DNA of 64,000 nt, from NCBI GenBank assembly GCA_946486375.1, contig CAMLTW010000002.1:124001-188000 (forward strand). Direction: 5' to 3'. How positions within the stretch are numbered: the stretch's first letter is position 1; each line of letters opens with the position of its first letter. Both the position numbers and the translations under genes were made by a program. Below, one piece after another: positions 1 through 9,227 of this stretch. The stretch comes from an uncultured Rikenellaceae bacterium. Its GTDB lineage: Bacteria > Bacteroidota > Bacteroidia > Bacteroidales > Rikenellaceae. Below the pieces are notes generated by a model that searched no databases, was not told the DNA's origin, and worked only from the letters and a program-made list of their open reading frames with translations.

Positions 1-1
1 C

Positions 2-2473
2 GTCGGCTGGCGTTTCCTCAAAGGGGATGCGGAAGGGGCCGGAGCCGCCGATTACGACGATTCGGGCTGGACGGTGGTTTCGGTGCCCCATACGCCGGAA
101 CTGGTGCCGGCGGAAGGGAGCGGCGGAAGAAACTATCAGGGTCCCGTCTGGTATCGGAAACATTTCACGCTGCCGGAAGGATCGGAGGGTCAGCGAGTGA
201 CCGTCTATTTCGAAGCCGTGATGGGAAAGGCGGAAGTGTATGTGAACGGGAAACGGGTGCGGGAACACGTGGGCGGCTATCTGCCGTTCAGCGTCGACTT
301 GACAACGCTGGGCCTGAAACCGGGCGAAAAAGCGGTGATCGCCGTGCGGGCCGACAATAGCGACGACAAAACCTATCCGCCGGGGAAACCGCAGCGAACG
401 CTCGATTTCGCCTATCATGGCGGAATTTACCGGGACGTGTGGCTGATCGCTACCGCTCCCGTGTACGTGACCGATCCCAATGAGGCGGGGCAGGCGGCCG
501 GAGGCGGCGTTTTCGTCCACTGCGACAACATTACCGGGGAACAGGCGGACGTTTACGTGGATACCGACGTGAAGAACGATTCGCCCGTCCGGCAAACGGT
601 CGGTGTGGAAACGGAGCTTTGCGATGCGGCGGGGAATCCCGTGGGATGGGCTTCCGGCAGGGTTGTCCTGCGGCCCGGAGAATCGCGGCAGGTGAAGCAG
701 AAGATTACGGTAAGAAATCCCCGGCTCTGGTCGCCGGACGACCCTTACCTGTACCGGGTGAACACGCGGTTGCGGGGCGCGAAGGGTGATGCTTTCGACG
801 GCGGAACGACCCGGGTCGGCATCCGGAAGGTCGAATTCCGGGGAAAAGACGGCCTTTGGCTGAACGGGAAACCCTTCGGGCAGATCATCGGAACCAACAG
901 GCATCAGGACTTCGCGTATGTAGGCAATGCCGTGCCGAACTCCCGGCACTGGCAGGACGTGAAACTGTTGCGGGAAGCGGGCTGCCGGATCATCCGCTCG
1001 GCCCATTATCCGCAGGATCCGGCGTTTATGGACGCCTGCGACGAACTGGGTATCTTCATGATCGTGCCCACGCCGGGGTGGCAGTATTGGAACAAGGATA
1101 CGATTTTCGCGGATCGGGTGTATGACGATATCCGGCATATGATGCGCCGCGACCGAAATCATCCGTCGGTCATCCTGTGGGAACCGGTGCTGAACGAAAC
1201 TCCTTATCCGCTGGAATTCGCCACCCGGGCGCTGGAAATCACGAAGGAAGAATATCCCTATCCGGGACGGTTCGCGGTCGGGGACAACCATTCGGCGGGC
1301 GTGGCCCGGAACTACGAGGTGGTGTACGGCTGGCCTGCGGACGAAGGGAAATTCCGGCAGAACATTTTCACGCGGGAGTTCGGGGAAAACGTGGACGACT
1401 GGTATGCGCAGAACAACAACAACCGGGCGTCGCGGAGCTGGGGAGAGCGTCCCCAGATCGTGCAGGCACTGAAGCTCGGTCGGGCATACGATGCCATGTA
1501 CCAGACGACGGGGCAGTTCATCGGCGGAGCACAGTGGCATGCGTTCGATCATCAGCGGGGATACCATCCCGATCCGTACTGGGGCGGCCTGACGGATGCC
1601 TTCCGGCAGCCGAAGTATGCCTATTATCTGTTCCAAAGCCAGGTGCCGCCCGATCTGAAACTGCCGTTGGCCGAAACCGGGCCGATGGTGTTCGTCGCCC
1701 ATGAGATGACCCCCTATTCGGATACGAGCGTGGTGGTGTTCAGCAACTGCGATTCCGTACGGCTGATCGTTTTCGAACGGGATACGTTGGTGCGTCCGGT
1801 CGTGAAAGGCGGAAAGACGACGATGCCGTATCGGCCGGTGATTTTCCCGGATGCGTTCGTTTTCGACAGCATGCGGGTGCATACTTATATCGAAAAGAAC
1901 TGGAAACAGGCCAATATCGTGGCGGAAGGGATCATCAGAGGAAAGGTGGTTTGCTCGACCCGGAAAATGCCTTCCCGACGTTCCACCCGGTTGCAGCTGC
2001 GGCTGGCGGATACGGTGCAGCCGCTGACGGCGGACGGTTCCGATTTTACCGTGGTGGTCGCCGAAATGACGGACGACGAAGGAAATGTTCGGCGGCTGGC
2101 GAAGGATAAGGTATTGTTCACGGTGGAAGGCGGGGGCGAAATCATCGGCGGCCCGGAAATCGGGGCCAATCCGCGGGATTTGGAATTCGGATCGGCTCCC
2201 GTGCTGATCCGTTCCACCACGAAACCGGGGAAAATCCGGGTGACGGCCCGGATCCTGTTCGAGGGATACCATACGGCCCATCCGGTGTCTTTGGAATTTG
2301 AAAGCGCGGCTCCGCAGCGGTCGATGGTTTACGACGAAAGGCCGCAGGTGACGAACCGGGGAGACGACCGGTTGGGGCGGGCATTCTTCCACACCAAATC
2401 GGAGGAAGAAAAGCGGAAGGAAGTGCAGCGCGTGGGGCAACAGCAGGTGGAATTCGGCGAGAAATTCCAGTAA
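2..2473 (+). CDS. GH2 family glycosidase (5' end outside window)
   Basis: Probable exo-acting beta-glycosidase (beta-galactosidase or beta-glucuronidase type). The frame is open to the left edge and the first residues (VGWRFLKGDAEG, then DYDDSGW) are already the jelly-roll sugar-binding domain, so the start lies upstream; 823 residues are visible. An Ig-like domain follows, then the TIM barrel (about residues 270-560) with the acid/base in NET (Glu399, bases 1196-1198) and a probable nucleophile in REFGE (Glu459). The last ~180 residues look like a bacterial Ig/DUF4982-type domain. Neither signal peptide nor true start is visible. A hairpin terminator follows directly. Family is confident; substrate cannot be told from sequence. 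Confidence 0.88.
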   Translation, partial: VGWRFLKGDAEGAGAADYDDSGWTVVSVPHTPELVPAEGSGGRNYQGPVWYRKHFTLPEGSEGQRVTVYFEAVMGKAEVYVNGKRVREHVGGYLPFSVDLTTLGLKPGEKAVIAVRADNSDDKTYPPGKPQRTLDFAYHGGIYRDVWLIATAPVYVTDPNEAGQAAGGGVFVHCDNITGEQADVYVDTDVKNDSPVRQTVGVETELCDAAGNPVGWASGRVVLRPGESRQVKQKITVRNPRLWSPDDPYLYRVNTRLRGAKGDAFDGGTTRVGIRKVEFRGKDGLWLNGKPFGQIIGTNRHQDFAYVGNAVPNSRHWQDVKLLREAGCRIIRSAHYPQDPAFMDACDELGIFMIVPTPGWQYWNKDTIFADRVYDDIRHMMRRDRNHPSVILWEPVLNETPYPLEFATRALEITKEEYPYPGRFAVGDNHSAGVARNYEVVYGWPADEGKFRQNIFTREFGENVDDWYAQNNNNRASRSWGERPQIVQALKLGRAYDAMYQTTGQFIGGAQWHAFDHQRGYHPDPYWGGLTDAFRQPKYAYYLFQSQVPPDLKLPLAETGPMVFVAHEMTPYSDTSVVVFSNCDSVRLIVFERDTLVRPVVKGGKTTMPYRPVIFPDAFVFDSMRVHTYIEKNWKQANIVAEGIIRGKVVCSTRKMPSRRSTRLQLRLADTVQPLTADGSDFTVVVAEMTDDEGNVRRLAKDKVLFTVEGGGEIIGGPEIGANPRDLEFGSAPVLIRSTTKPGKIRVTARILFEGYHTAHPVSLEFESAAPQRSMVYDERPQVTNRGDDRLGRAFFHTKSEEEKRKEVQRVGQQQVEFGEKFQ

Positions 2474-2496
2474 TGTTCGGAGGACGAATGAACTTA

Positions 2497-2525
2497 AAAA
2501 GCGGAGGCGTATGCTTCCGTTTTTT
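2497..2525 (+). terminator. Rho-independent terminator after the GH2 gene
   Basis: A 7-bp stem with one G-T wobble (2502-2508 with 2513-2519), a 4-nt loop and a run of six T. It lies 24 nt after the glycosidase stop codon. Confidence 0.75.
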
Positions 2526-2542
2526 CGATTGATCTGAACGAG

Positions 2543-3352
2543 TTATTCCGCGATGAAAGGTTTAGGTCGGTCGCAGCGGTCTTCCGGCCGGAACAGCAGC
2601 CTGTCGGGATCGTTCAGGACAAGCCGGTATTTTTCGTTGAATCGTCCCAGGACGCCTTCGATCACGCCGTTTCCTTTCGGGAGGGGATAGGAGGCGAACG
2701 TCGCTTCGGGCGAAGTGCTGACCCACAGCGTGTCTTCCGGGAAAGCGCAGAATTCGAGCGCCCGTTCCGTGTGGCTGGTACCGTCTCCCCAGCTTTTGTC
2801 CGCATCTTCCCGGATGAATTGCGCTCCGGAAAGACGTACGGCGCAGGAGACGTAACGGGGTGAAAACTCGCTGGGAAGGATATCCGCGGGGCGGATTTCT
2901 TCGACGGGCAATCCTTCGGAAATCAGGTGCCGGGAAAGCGCGTCGGACGGAATCAGTCCGCATTCGTAGCGGGGATCGTCCGAAGAGACGCCCAGTTGGA
3001 ACGTTCCCGCACGATTGCCGAGCACCAGCCCGTTGCATCGGACATAGACCCGCTGGCCGAGCGGATAGCGTCGGTAGCAGTTCCGCATGCCCGTTTTGAT
3101 TTCGATTCCGCCGGTTTCGTCTTCCACGACAAGGGTATAGGCGAAGTTGCCCCGCAGGTCGGTGTTGACTACCTGCCCGCTCAGTGTCCAGTCCTGCGCG
3201 ATAGGCAACGGGTACCCTTTGTAACGGGTTTTGAGAAACTGGACGGAAACCGGTTCCCCCGGAAGGGGCATGTCGGACGGACCGTCCGTTTTATGGCAGG
3301 CGGTCAGGAAGAGAGCGAGGCCGCACAGCAGCCGGCTAACGTTTTTCCACAT
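2543..3352 (-). CDS. DUF5689-type lipoprotein (second of a pair)
   Basis: Predicted lipoprotein of 269 residues: the hydrophobic signal ends in a lipobox LTAC (Cys19). The body resembles the DUF5689 family, Bacteroidetes surface or periplasmic proteins of unknown function often encoded beside a TonB-dependent receptor. It shares the motif VEDETGGIEIK with the neighbouring lipoprotein and has the same order of OB-like beta segments, so the two are paralogues. Its start overlaps the end of that gene by 17 bp, which suggests translational coupling and co-transcription with the receptor. No catalytic residues are recognisable; cargo binding is inference. Confidence 0.75.
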   Translation of the reverse strand: MWKNVSRLLCGLALFLTACHKTDGPSDMPLPGEPVSVQFLKTRYKGYPLPIAQDWTLSGQVVNTDLRGNFAYTLVVEDETGGIEIKTGMRNCYRRYPLGQRVYVRCNGLVLGNRAGTFQLGVSSDDPRYECGLIPSDALSRHLISEGLPVEEIRPADILPSEFSPRYVSCAVRLSGAQFIREDADKSWGDGTSHTERALEFCAFPEDTLWVSTSPEATFASYPLPKGNGVIEGVLGRFNEKYRLVLNDPDRLLFRPEDRCDRPKPFIAE

Positions 3353-4133
3353 CGTTCGGATTTCTGAGTTTGAGCCGGTAGTTTTTTCCGTTTTTCAGCA
3401 GAATTCCGGTCACGTCGACCTTGCCGACAGGCACCGTATCTGGAGCGAAATCGGCATATCCGCTGGTATAAACGCTGATCGAATCTCCGGCTTCGTCTTT
3501 GGCCCAGACGTCTTTGGACGAGGGTTTCCCGTTCCAGGAATCCTTCGCGGCTACGGCCCATGTTTCCCGGCCCCCTTTTACGAAGCAGAGGTCGCGTATC
3601 CGGATCAGGCTGCCGACGAATTCTTCCCGCATTCCCCGGATCGTTCCGGTGGAAGGTGCGGGAGCGTCTGCAAGACTTCCGCGAACGACGTATCGGTCGA
3701 GCAGGGCGCGGTGTCCCAGAAAGTCGGTTTCGTAACCGCTCGACGGAAGCCCTTTCGATCCGAGCTGGTAAACGCCGTTGTCCCGTCCGAGCGTCATCCC
3801 TTTCAGCCGTACCGCCACCCGGCGTCCGATGGGAAACAGCGTGTGCAGGTCGTAAAGCCCCGCCTTGATTTCGATTCCGCCGGTCTCGTCTTCCACGAAA
3901 AAGGAACGATAGAAATTCCCCGATTCGTCCGAGGCGGTCACCAATCCCGCAATCACGTAGTCGCGCGTAAACGTGGTCGCGCCTCCGTCCCGGTAGAATT
4001 CCCGCAGGCCGGCGATCCGGACGTTAGCTTCCGGCAGGTTCGGGAGAACGCTGTCGGAAGCGTCGAATGCATCGTATCCGCAGCCTGCCAGCAGCAGGAC
4101 GCAGAACAGCGGTATGGAGAGGAACGGTTTCAT
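3336..4133 (-). CDS. DUF5689-type lipoprotein (first of a pair)
   Basis: Predicted lipoprotein of 265 residues with lipobox LAGC (Cys18). It contains VEDETGGIEIKAG, nearly identical to its downstream paralogue, and the C-terminal phrase KNGKNYRLKLRNP common in DUF5689 proteins. It starts 1 nt after the receptor stop codon and overlaps the next lipoprotein gene, so receptor and both lipoproteins should be one expression unit. By analogy with SusC/SusD, the receptor may form the channel and the lipoproteins sit over or beside it; the ligand is unknown. Confidence 0.76.
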   Translation of the reverse strand: MKPFLSIPLFCVLLLAGCGYDAFDASDSVLPNLPEANVRIAGLREFYRDGGATTFTRDYVIAGLVTASDESGNFYRSFFVEDETGGIEIKAGLYDLHTLFPIGRRVAVRLKGMTLGRDNGVYQLGSKGLPSSGYETDFLGHRALLDRYVVRGSLADAPAPSTGTIRGMREEFVGSLIRIRDLCFVKGGRETWAVAAKDSWNGKPSSKDVWAKDEAGDSISVYTSGYADFAPDTVPVGKVDVTGILLKNGKNYRLKLRNPNDVEKR

Positions 4134-4134
4134 G

Positions 4135-6645
4135 TCAGAACGTATAACTCAGGGAACAGTAATAGTTTCTGCCGTAGGCATAGTAATATTTCGACGGAAA
4201 AGGCGTCAGCGTGCCGCCTGCATCGGAGTCGCTCCGGGAAAATCGCATCTGTTCGTATCCGGCATACCGGATCGAACGGTTGTCCGCAAGGTTGTCCAGC
4301 AGAACCCACAGGCCGATGCCGTGCCCGTTGCGAAACCGAAAATCCTTGCCCAGCGTGACGGAGACCGTAACGGCTTCCGGCAGCTTTTCCTGCCCGTGCA
4401 TCACCTCCCGCAATTCGGGCGAACCGGCCGGATCGAGCGCACGGTTCATCCGACGCACGGGATTCGGGGAAACATGATTCCCGTCCGCATAATTCAGCGC
4501 GGCTCCGATCCGCCACCGTTTCGGGAAACGGTAGTCCAGCGTCAGGGTTCCGGCCCGTTGCGGAATGCCGGGCAGCGGACAACCCGAAAGATAGCTGCGG
4601 GAACCCTCCAGCAGCATTTTCCCATCGCTGTCGCGGATCAGGGCGATCGCCGGATCGGAGCGGTACTCGGCTTTCTGGAAAGCAAGAGCCGCCGTCAGCG
4701 TCAACCGGGAAGTCAATCCGATTTCCGTTCCGATCTCCACGCCTCCGTACAGTTTGCCGATGTCCGTCATTACCAGATTCACATATTCGGCCAGCAGATC
4801 GTCGTAATAGTTCCGGGTTTCGGCGTGCCGGTCGGAGAAGGTCAGGTAAGCCGCCAGATTCAATCGGACGCGAGGCGAAGTGTAATCCCATGTCAGTTCC
4901 GCGCCTTGCAGCTGTATCGTTCGGATGCCGGGCACGGGAGCGTTCCGATGGTCGGGTGCGATGAAGGACTCCCGGCCGGGCGGGGCGGTTCGAGCCAGCA
5001 TCAGATTCAACCCGATCCGGTGGCGCAGCGTCGGGGAAAAGGCTCCGCCTGCCTTGACGGTGTACTCCCGGAACCGCAACCGTTCCGATTTTCCGTGGGA
5101 AAGGTTCCCCGGATACATTTCCTTTTCATAGTTTCCCGTTCGCCGGACGGCGGTTTCGCCCAGAAGCAGCGATGCGAAACCCTGCCACCTGGCGCTCCGG
5201 CAGGCCGCCGTTCCCCACGCTTTCCAGGATTGCGCCGACAGCCGGTAATCGTAGCCGAACCGATCGCCTTCCCGTACCCGGCGTTCCGGGTTCCGGACGT
5301 CGTTCAGCAGCTTGTCCCCGTAATATTCGTCGTCGAGCAGGTACTGGTCGATGTCGAGCCAGTAATCCCCGCCCAACAGGTCTTTCATCCGGGCATAATC
5401 GTGCGTTCCGGCCTGCTGGAAATCCAGCCCTCCCGTAAGGCCGAAGTGTGTGCCCGGCCGGTATTCGACCCGCATCGACACGGCGCCCTCGTTCCGGTCG
5501 GTGACTCGGTTGCGGAGCGCATAGTGGGAACGGTTGCCTTCCGGATCGTCGGTGCGGTGGAATCGGTTGGCTTCGTAAAGGCCGTTCCAGTCGATTTGGG
5601 TGACGGCCGTGTTTCCGCTTTCCCATGCTTGCCGCGCAGCCTCCGCCGTTTCAGGGTTGCCCGGAAAGGAGGGAAGGTAGCGGTAATAATCGGGGTAGGG
5701 GGTCGGGGCATCGTACCAGACCGGCTGGCTGTAGGTGTTGCGTCCCGTGCGGAAGGAAAGGGCGGTGTGCAAAACGGTGTGGCTGCCCAGCCCGACCGTA
5801 TGCGAAAGCACGGCGAAATGAGCGTCGGTTCCCCGTACTTTCGCATTCCGCACCTTGCCGTTCTGGTAGCCCCAGTTCGGGTTGTAATACGGATTTCCAG
5901 CCAGTTCGTACGTTTCCTCCGTGGCGGCGGAACGCAGGCCCCGTTTCCCGAAGGTGCCCGTGTAAAAAAGGGATACCGTCTGTTTGCCGAACCGTTTGTC
6001 CGCGGCTGCGCTGACGGTGGTCAGGTCGGTGAAAAGCCCGTCGACGAATCCGTCCCGTCCCCAGCGGCGGTCGACGCCCAGCGAAAGGTTCCGTTGCCGT
6101 TTTTCAGATTCGAAATGGCCCGAATAGCGGAGCCGGTGGGTGTAGGAACGGTCGGTCAGGGAATAGATAAGGCGGTTTTGCGTTCCTCTCAGCAAACCTG
6201 CGGTGCGTAGATCGTGATTCCCGCCCGCGAGTCCCGGTTCCGAAAGTCCCGGAAGCAGACCCGGCGTTTCCGCATCGTCGTAAGCGATGGCTCGGATGCC
6301 CGTCAGTACGTCCCATTCCGGATAGCTTTCCGTCAGGCTGCGGACGGCGGCTCCGTTGATCCGATAACCGGTATGCTCTGGATCGTAACCGCGGGGCCGG
6401 TACCCGGCGAAAAACAGTTGGCGTGCGAGCCGACCGAGGGGAAAGTAAGACCGGTTTCCCGAAACCGGCGGAACGAACCACACGGATTCCCCTTCGCCGG
6501 AAAAAACGTCGTCCGAAGTTTCCGTTTCGGGAAACGGAAGGATTTCTTCATAAGCGGGTTTTCGTTCCGGGGATTCGGGCGGCTGCTGGGATCGGCCTGT
6601 TATCGGAGCCAGCAGCAACAGGAGGCTGTAAGCCGTTTTCCTCAT
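4135..6645 (-). CDS. TonB-dependent receptor-like outer-membrane protein
   Basis: Predicted outer-membrane beta-barrel of 836 residues. I start at MRKTAYSLLLLLAP, which begins a signal peptide ending near GRSQQ; the frame opens 18 codons earlier, but this ATG overlaps the ndk stop as ATGA (6642-6645). After the signal comes a short plug domain (GYRPRGYD, then YRING, then SYPEWDVLTGI) without the carboxypeptidase-like domain of SusC proteins and without an obvious TonB box. The rest is alternating barrel strands ending in SLSYTF, with the terminal Phe typical of barrel proteins. Two DUF5689 lipoproteins follow. Substrate unknown. Confidence 0.8.
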   Translation of the reverse strand: MRKTAYSLLLLLAPITGRSQQPPESPERKPAYEEILPFPETETSDDVFSGEGESVWFVPPVSGNRSYFPLGRLARQLFFAGYRPRGYDPEHTGYRINGAAVRSLTESYPEWDVLTGIRAIAYDDAETPGLLPGLSEPGLAGGNHDLRTAGLLRGTQNRLIYSLTDRSYTHRLRYSGHFESEKRQRNLSLGVDRRWGRDGFVDGLFTDLTTVSAAADKRFGKQTVSLFYTGTFGKRGLRSAATEETYELAGNPYYNPNWGYQNGKVRNAKVRGTDAHFAVLSHTVGLGSHTVLHTALSFRTGRNTYSQPVWYDAPTPYPDYYRYLPSFPGNPETAEAARQAWESGNTAVTQIDWNGLYEANRFHRTDDPEGNRSHYALRNRVTDRNEGAVSMRVEYRPGTHFGLTGGLDFQQAGTHDYARMKDLLGGDYWLDIDQYLLDDEYYGDKLLNDVRNPERRVREGDRFGYDYRLSAQSWKAWGTAACRSARWQGFASLLLGETAVRRTGNYEKEMYPGNLSHGKSERLRFREYTVKAGGAFSPTLRHRIGLNLMLARTAPPGRESFIAPDHRNAPVPGIRTIQLQGAELTWDYTSPRVRLNLAAYLTFSDRHAETRNYYDDLLAEYVNLVMTDIGKLYGGVEIGTEIGLTSRLTLTAALAFQKAEYRSDPAIALIRDSDGKMLLEGSRSYLSGCPLPGIPQRAGTLTLDYRFPKRWRIGAALNYADGNHVSPNPVRRMNRALDPAGSPELREVMHGQEKLPEAVTVSVTLGKDFRFRNGHGIGLWVLLDNLADNRSIRYAGYEQMRFSRSDSDAGGTLTPFPSKYYYAYGRNYYCSLSYTF

Positions 6646-7079
6646 GCACCGGAATAATCGGTGTTCGTTATTTCGGTTTCCGTGAAAAATTGTTCCCACT
6701 CTTCCCGTGCATGTTCGTCGCTGTCGGAAGCGTGGACGGCATTGTGCCGCGTGTCCGTCCCGAACCGGCGGCGGAGGGTGCCCTCTTCCGCCCGGGCCGG
6801 ATCGGTGTTCCCGGCCAGCCTGCGAAAATCGGCCACCGCATTGTCCTTTTCCAGCACGGCGGCGATCACCGGCCCGGAGGTCATGTAACCGATCAGTTTT
6901 TCGTAGAAAGGGCGTTCCCGGTGGACGGCATAGAATTTCTCCGCCCGGTTCCGTGTCAGGGAAACCATCTTCAGGGCCCGCAGCCGGAAACCCGCGCCGA
7001 GAATCGCATCGAGGATCTTGCCCGTGTTTCCCGCGGCTACCGCCTCCGGTTTGATGAGGGTGAAAGTGCGGTTGTCCAT
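6642..7079 (-). CDS. ndk: Nucleoside diphosphate kinase
   Basis: Transfers the gamma-phosphate of ATP to nucleoside diphosphates through a phospho-histidine; cytoplasmic. At 145 residues the length is normal. It has the N-terminal FTLIKPEAV and the active-site block HNAVHASDS, where the second His is the phosphorylated one. I use MDNRTFTL as the start; the frame continues nine codons further up but that adds nothing conserved. It sits between nfo and the receptor gene, with an ATGA overlap to the latter. The C-terminal tail after the active site is acidic. Confidence 0.95.
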   Translation of the reverse strand: MDNRTFTLIKPEAVAAGNTGKILDAILGAGFRLRALKMVSLTRNRAEKFYAVHRERPFYEKLIGYMTSGPVIAAVLEKDNAVADFRRLAGNTDPARAEEGTLRRRFGTDTRHNAVHASDSDEHAREEWEQFFTETEITNTDYSGA

Positions 7080-7152
7080 AGTGCTATTTTTCGTAGTTGG
7101 CAGCAATCTTTGTTCCGAACTTCCTTCCGTCCGTTTCCCGGCCGGGAAACGG

Positions 7153-8010
7153 TCAGCCTTCGTCCCCTTCGCCCGCCCAAGAGCGGAGACGTAGAATTTC
7201 GTCCGGCCATTTTTCTTCTTCGGGCGTTTCCAGGATGAGGGGCAGATTGTCGAACCGGGGGTCGGCGGCGATGTACCGGAAGACGGTTTCGCCCAACGTC
7301 CCTTCGCCGAGGTTCCGGTGGCGGTCGATGCGGCTGCCGGTCGGTTTCAGCATGTCGTTCAGGTGCATTCCCTTCAGGTAACGGAACCCGATCACCCGGT
7401 CGAATTCCGCGAACGTCCGTTCGCAGTCTTCCGCCGTTTCCAATGCGTAGCCGGCCGCTCCCGCGTGGCAGGTGTCGATGCAGACTCCCACCCGGCTCTT
7501 GTCCTCCACCCGGTCGATGATGTAGGCCAGCTGTTCGAACCGGTATCCCAGATTCGACCCTTGTCCCGCGGTATTTTCGATCACTGCCGTAACCCCTTCG
7601 GTCTTTTCCAGCGCGTAATTGACCGATGCGGCGATCCGGTCGAGACAGGCTTCTTCCCCGATTTCCCGCAGGTGGCTGCCGGGGTGGAAATTCAGCCGGT
7701 CGAGGCCCAGTTGTGCGCACCGCTGCATCTCCTTGACGAAGGAATTCCGCGAACGGGTCAGGGAGGTGTCGTCCGGATGCCCCAGGTTGATCAGGTAGCT
7801 GTCGTGCGGCAGGATGGCTGCCGCGTCGTAACCGAACTTCCGGCAGTTCTCCCGGAATTTTTCGATGCTTTCTTCACCCAGCGGCGGGCAGAACCATTGC
7901 TTCTGGTTCTTGGTGAACAGGGCGAATCCTTTGGCTCCGATGGCGTGGGCGTTGAGCGGAGCGTATTCCACCCCGTGCTCGGCACTGACGTGCGCGCCGA
8001 AATATTTCAT
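7153..8010 (-). CDS. nfo: Endonuclease IV (AP endonuclease)
   Basis: Cleaves DNA 5' of abasic sites in base-excision repair using three Zn ions in a TIM barrel. The 285-residue protein carries the family blocks in order: GAHVSAEHG at the start, [46 protein letters not shown] and ILETPEEE, which contain the metal ligands. It is first in a minus-strand run with ndk and the receptor, 73 nt upstream of ndk, and diverges from the DUF3078 gene. A TATATTTG element lies just upstream. Confidence 0.96.
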   Translation of the reverse strand: MKYFGAHVSAEHGVEYAPLNAHAIGAKGFALFTKNQKQWFCPPLGEESIEKFRENCRKFGYDAAAILPHDSYLINLGHPDDTSLTRSRNSFVKEMQRCAQLGLDRLNFHPGSHLREIGEEACLDRIAASVNYALEKTEGVTAVIENTAGQGSNLGYRFEQLAYIIDRVEDKSRVGVCIDTCHAGAAGYALETAEDCERTFAEFDRVIGFRYLKGMHLNDMLKPTGSRIDRHRNLGEGTLGETVFRYIAADPRFDNLPLILETPEEEKWPDEILRLRSWAGEGDEG

Positions 8011-8036
8011 GTCTGTCTCTCCTTTGTGCGTTTATA

Positions 8037-8044
8037 CAAATATA
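8037..8044 (-). promoter_or_regulatory. Bacteroidetes -7 element upstream of nfo
   Basis: On the minus strand this reads TATATTTG, a perfect match to the TAnnTTTG -7 consensus of the Bacteroidetes primary sigma factor, about 27 nt before the nfo start. No clear -33 TTTG at the usual spacing. Confidence 0.4.
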
Positions 8045-8113
8045 ACACATAATTTGAAAAAACGATTTTAACCTTTACCTTTACCGAGATTTCAGGAAGA
8101 CGGAAAACAGGGT

Positions 8114-9112
8114 ATGGGACGCTTTACAGGATTGATGATCGCCGTGACCGTGTGTACGCTTTTCCCGTGGACGGGGAAAGCACAGTTCACCATCCGGCGG
8201 GAAACCTCGGCCAATCCCGTCGAACTTCCGCGTCCGAAAGACGAACGATTCACCAATCCCAACCTGGGGAATCTGGCTTACACGACTGAAGCCATTCAGC
8301 GGGCCGAGCGGCGGCGCATCCGGCGCGAGCGGAATGCCTGGGAACTCAACTTGGGACTGAAAGCGACCCAAACCTATTTTTCCAACTGGGCCAAAGGAGG
8401 GGACAATACGTTCAACGGTCTGGCCACCGCCTTCATCAGCCATGCCTACAAACGGAACAAACTGTCCATCACCACCAAATTCGACGCCCGGTACGGGATC
8501 AGCGTCATCGACACGATCGTGTTCAAGAACGAGGACAAATTCAACCTGAACGCCATATTCGAATGGGAAATCAACGACAAGTGGTCTTACTCGGGAGCCA
8601 TCAATTTCCGCTCTCAGTTTTCCCGGGGATACAAATCCAAAACGAATAACACGCTGGTTTCTGCCTTCATGTCCCCCGGCGTGCTCGATATCGCGCTCGG
8701 GTTTACCTACGGCCCCGAAAAGTCCCCGTTCAAAATCACCCTTTCCCCGGTGACGGGAAGCATCCTGTTCGTGCTGAACGACGAACTGTCGGAAAAGAAG
8801 ATCAACGGGATCGATCCGGGAAAACACGTGAAGCCGATGATCGGGCCTTCGGTCAACATAGATTTCGACAAGACCTTCGCCAAAGACCGGCTGCGTTACA
8901 AATCCAATTTTTATTCGTTCTACAATTTTACGCTGGCGCCGACCGCCCGATGGGAAAATACCTTTTCTATCCGGGCGACCAAATTCCTGGATACGTCGAT
9001 CTATTGGCTGATGATCTACGACAAGGAAGCCGAAACGCCTCACAAACGGAACAAAATCCAGCTCACCTATTCCATCGGCGTCGGATTGAACTTCGGGTAC
9101 AAGTCCAAATAG
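8114..9112 (+). CDS. DUF3078 outer-membrane beta-barrel protein
   Basis: A 332-residue secreted protein with a signal peptide ending near GKAQ. The body begins LGLKATQTYFSNWAKGGDNT, the hallmark opening of DUF3078 proteins, followed by alternating beta strands and a C-terminal strand ending GLNFGYKSK. This family is common in Bacteroidetes and predicted to form an outer-membrane barrel; no function is established to my knowledge. The segment AERRRIRRERNAWE before the barrel is strongly basic. It stands alone between divergent nfo and a convergent gene. Confidence 0.82.
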   Translation: MGRFTGLMIAVTVCTLFPWTGKAQFTIRRETSANPVELPRPKDERFTNPNLGNLAYTTEAIQRAERRRIRRERNAWELNLGLKATQTYFSNWAKGGDNTFNGLATAFISHAYKRNKLSITTKFDARYGISVIDTIVFKNEDKFNLNAIFEWEINDKWSYSGAINFRSQFSRGYKSKTNNTLVSAFMSPGVLDIALGFTYGPEKSPFKITLSPVTGSILFVLNDELSEKKINGIDPGKHVKPMIGPSVNIDFDKTFAKDRLRYKSNFYSFYNFTLAPTARWENTFSIRATKFLDTSIYWLMIYDKEAETPHKRNKIQLTYSIGVGLNFGYKSK

Positions 9113-9227
9113 TACGGCTTCCGTCGTGCGACTGCCGGCATTTTTCCCGATCCGGCGCGAAGAAGACGTTCATCTTTGCGGAGGGAGCCTTTGGAAATCG
9201 TGCCTTTTATCCTGAATCGTTCGGTCG

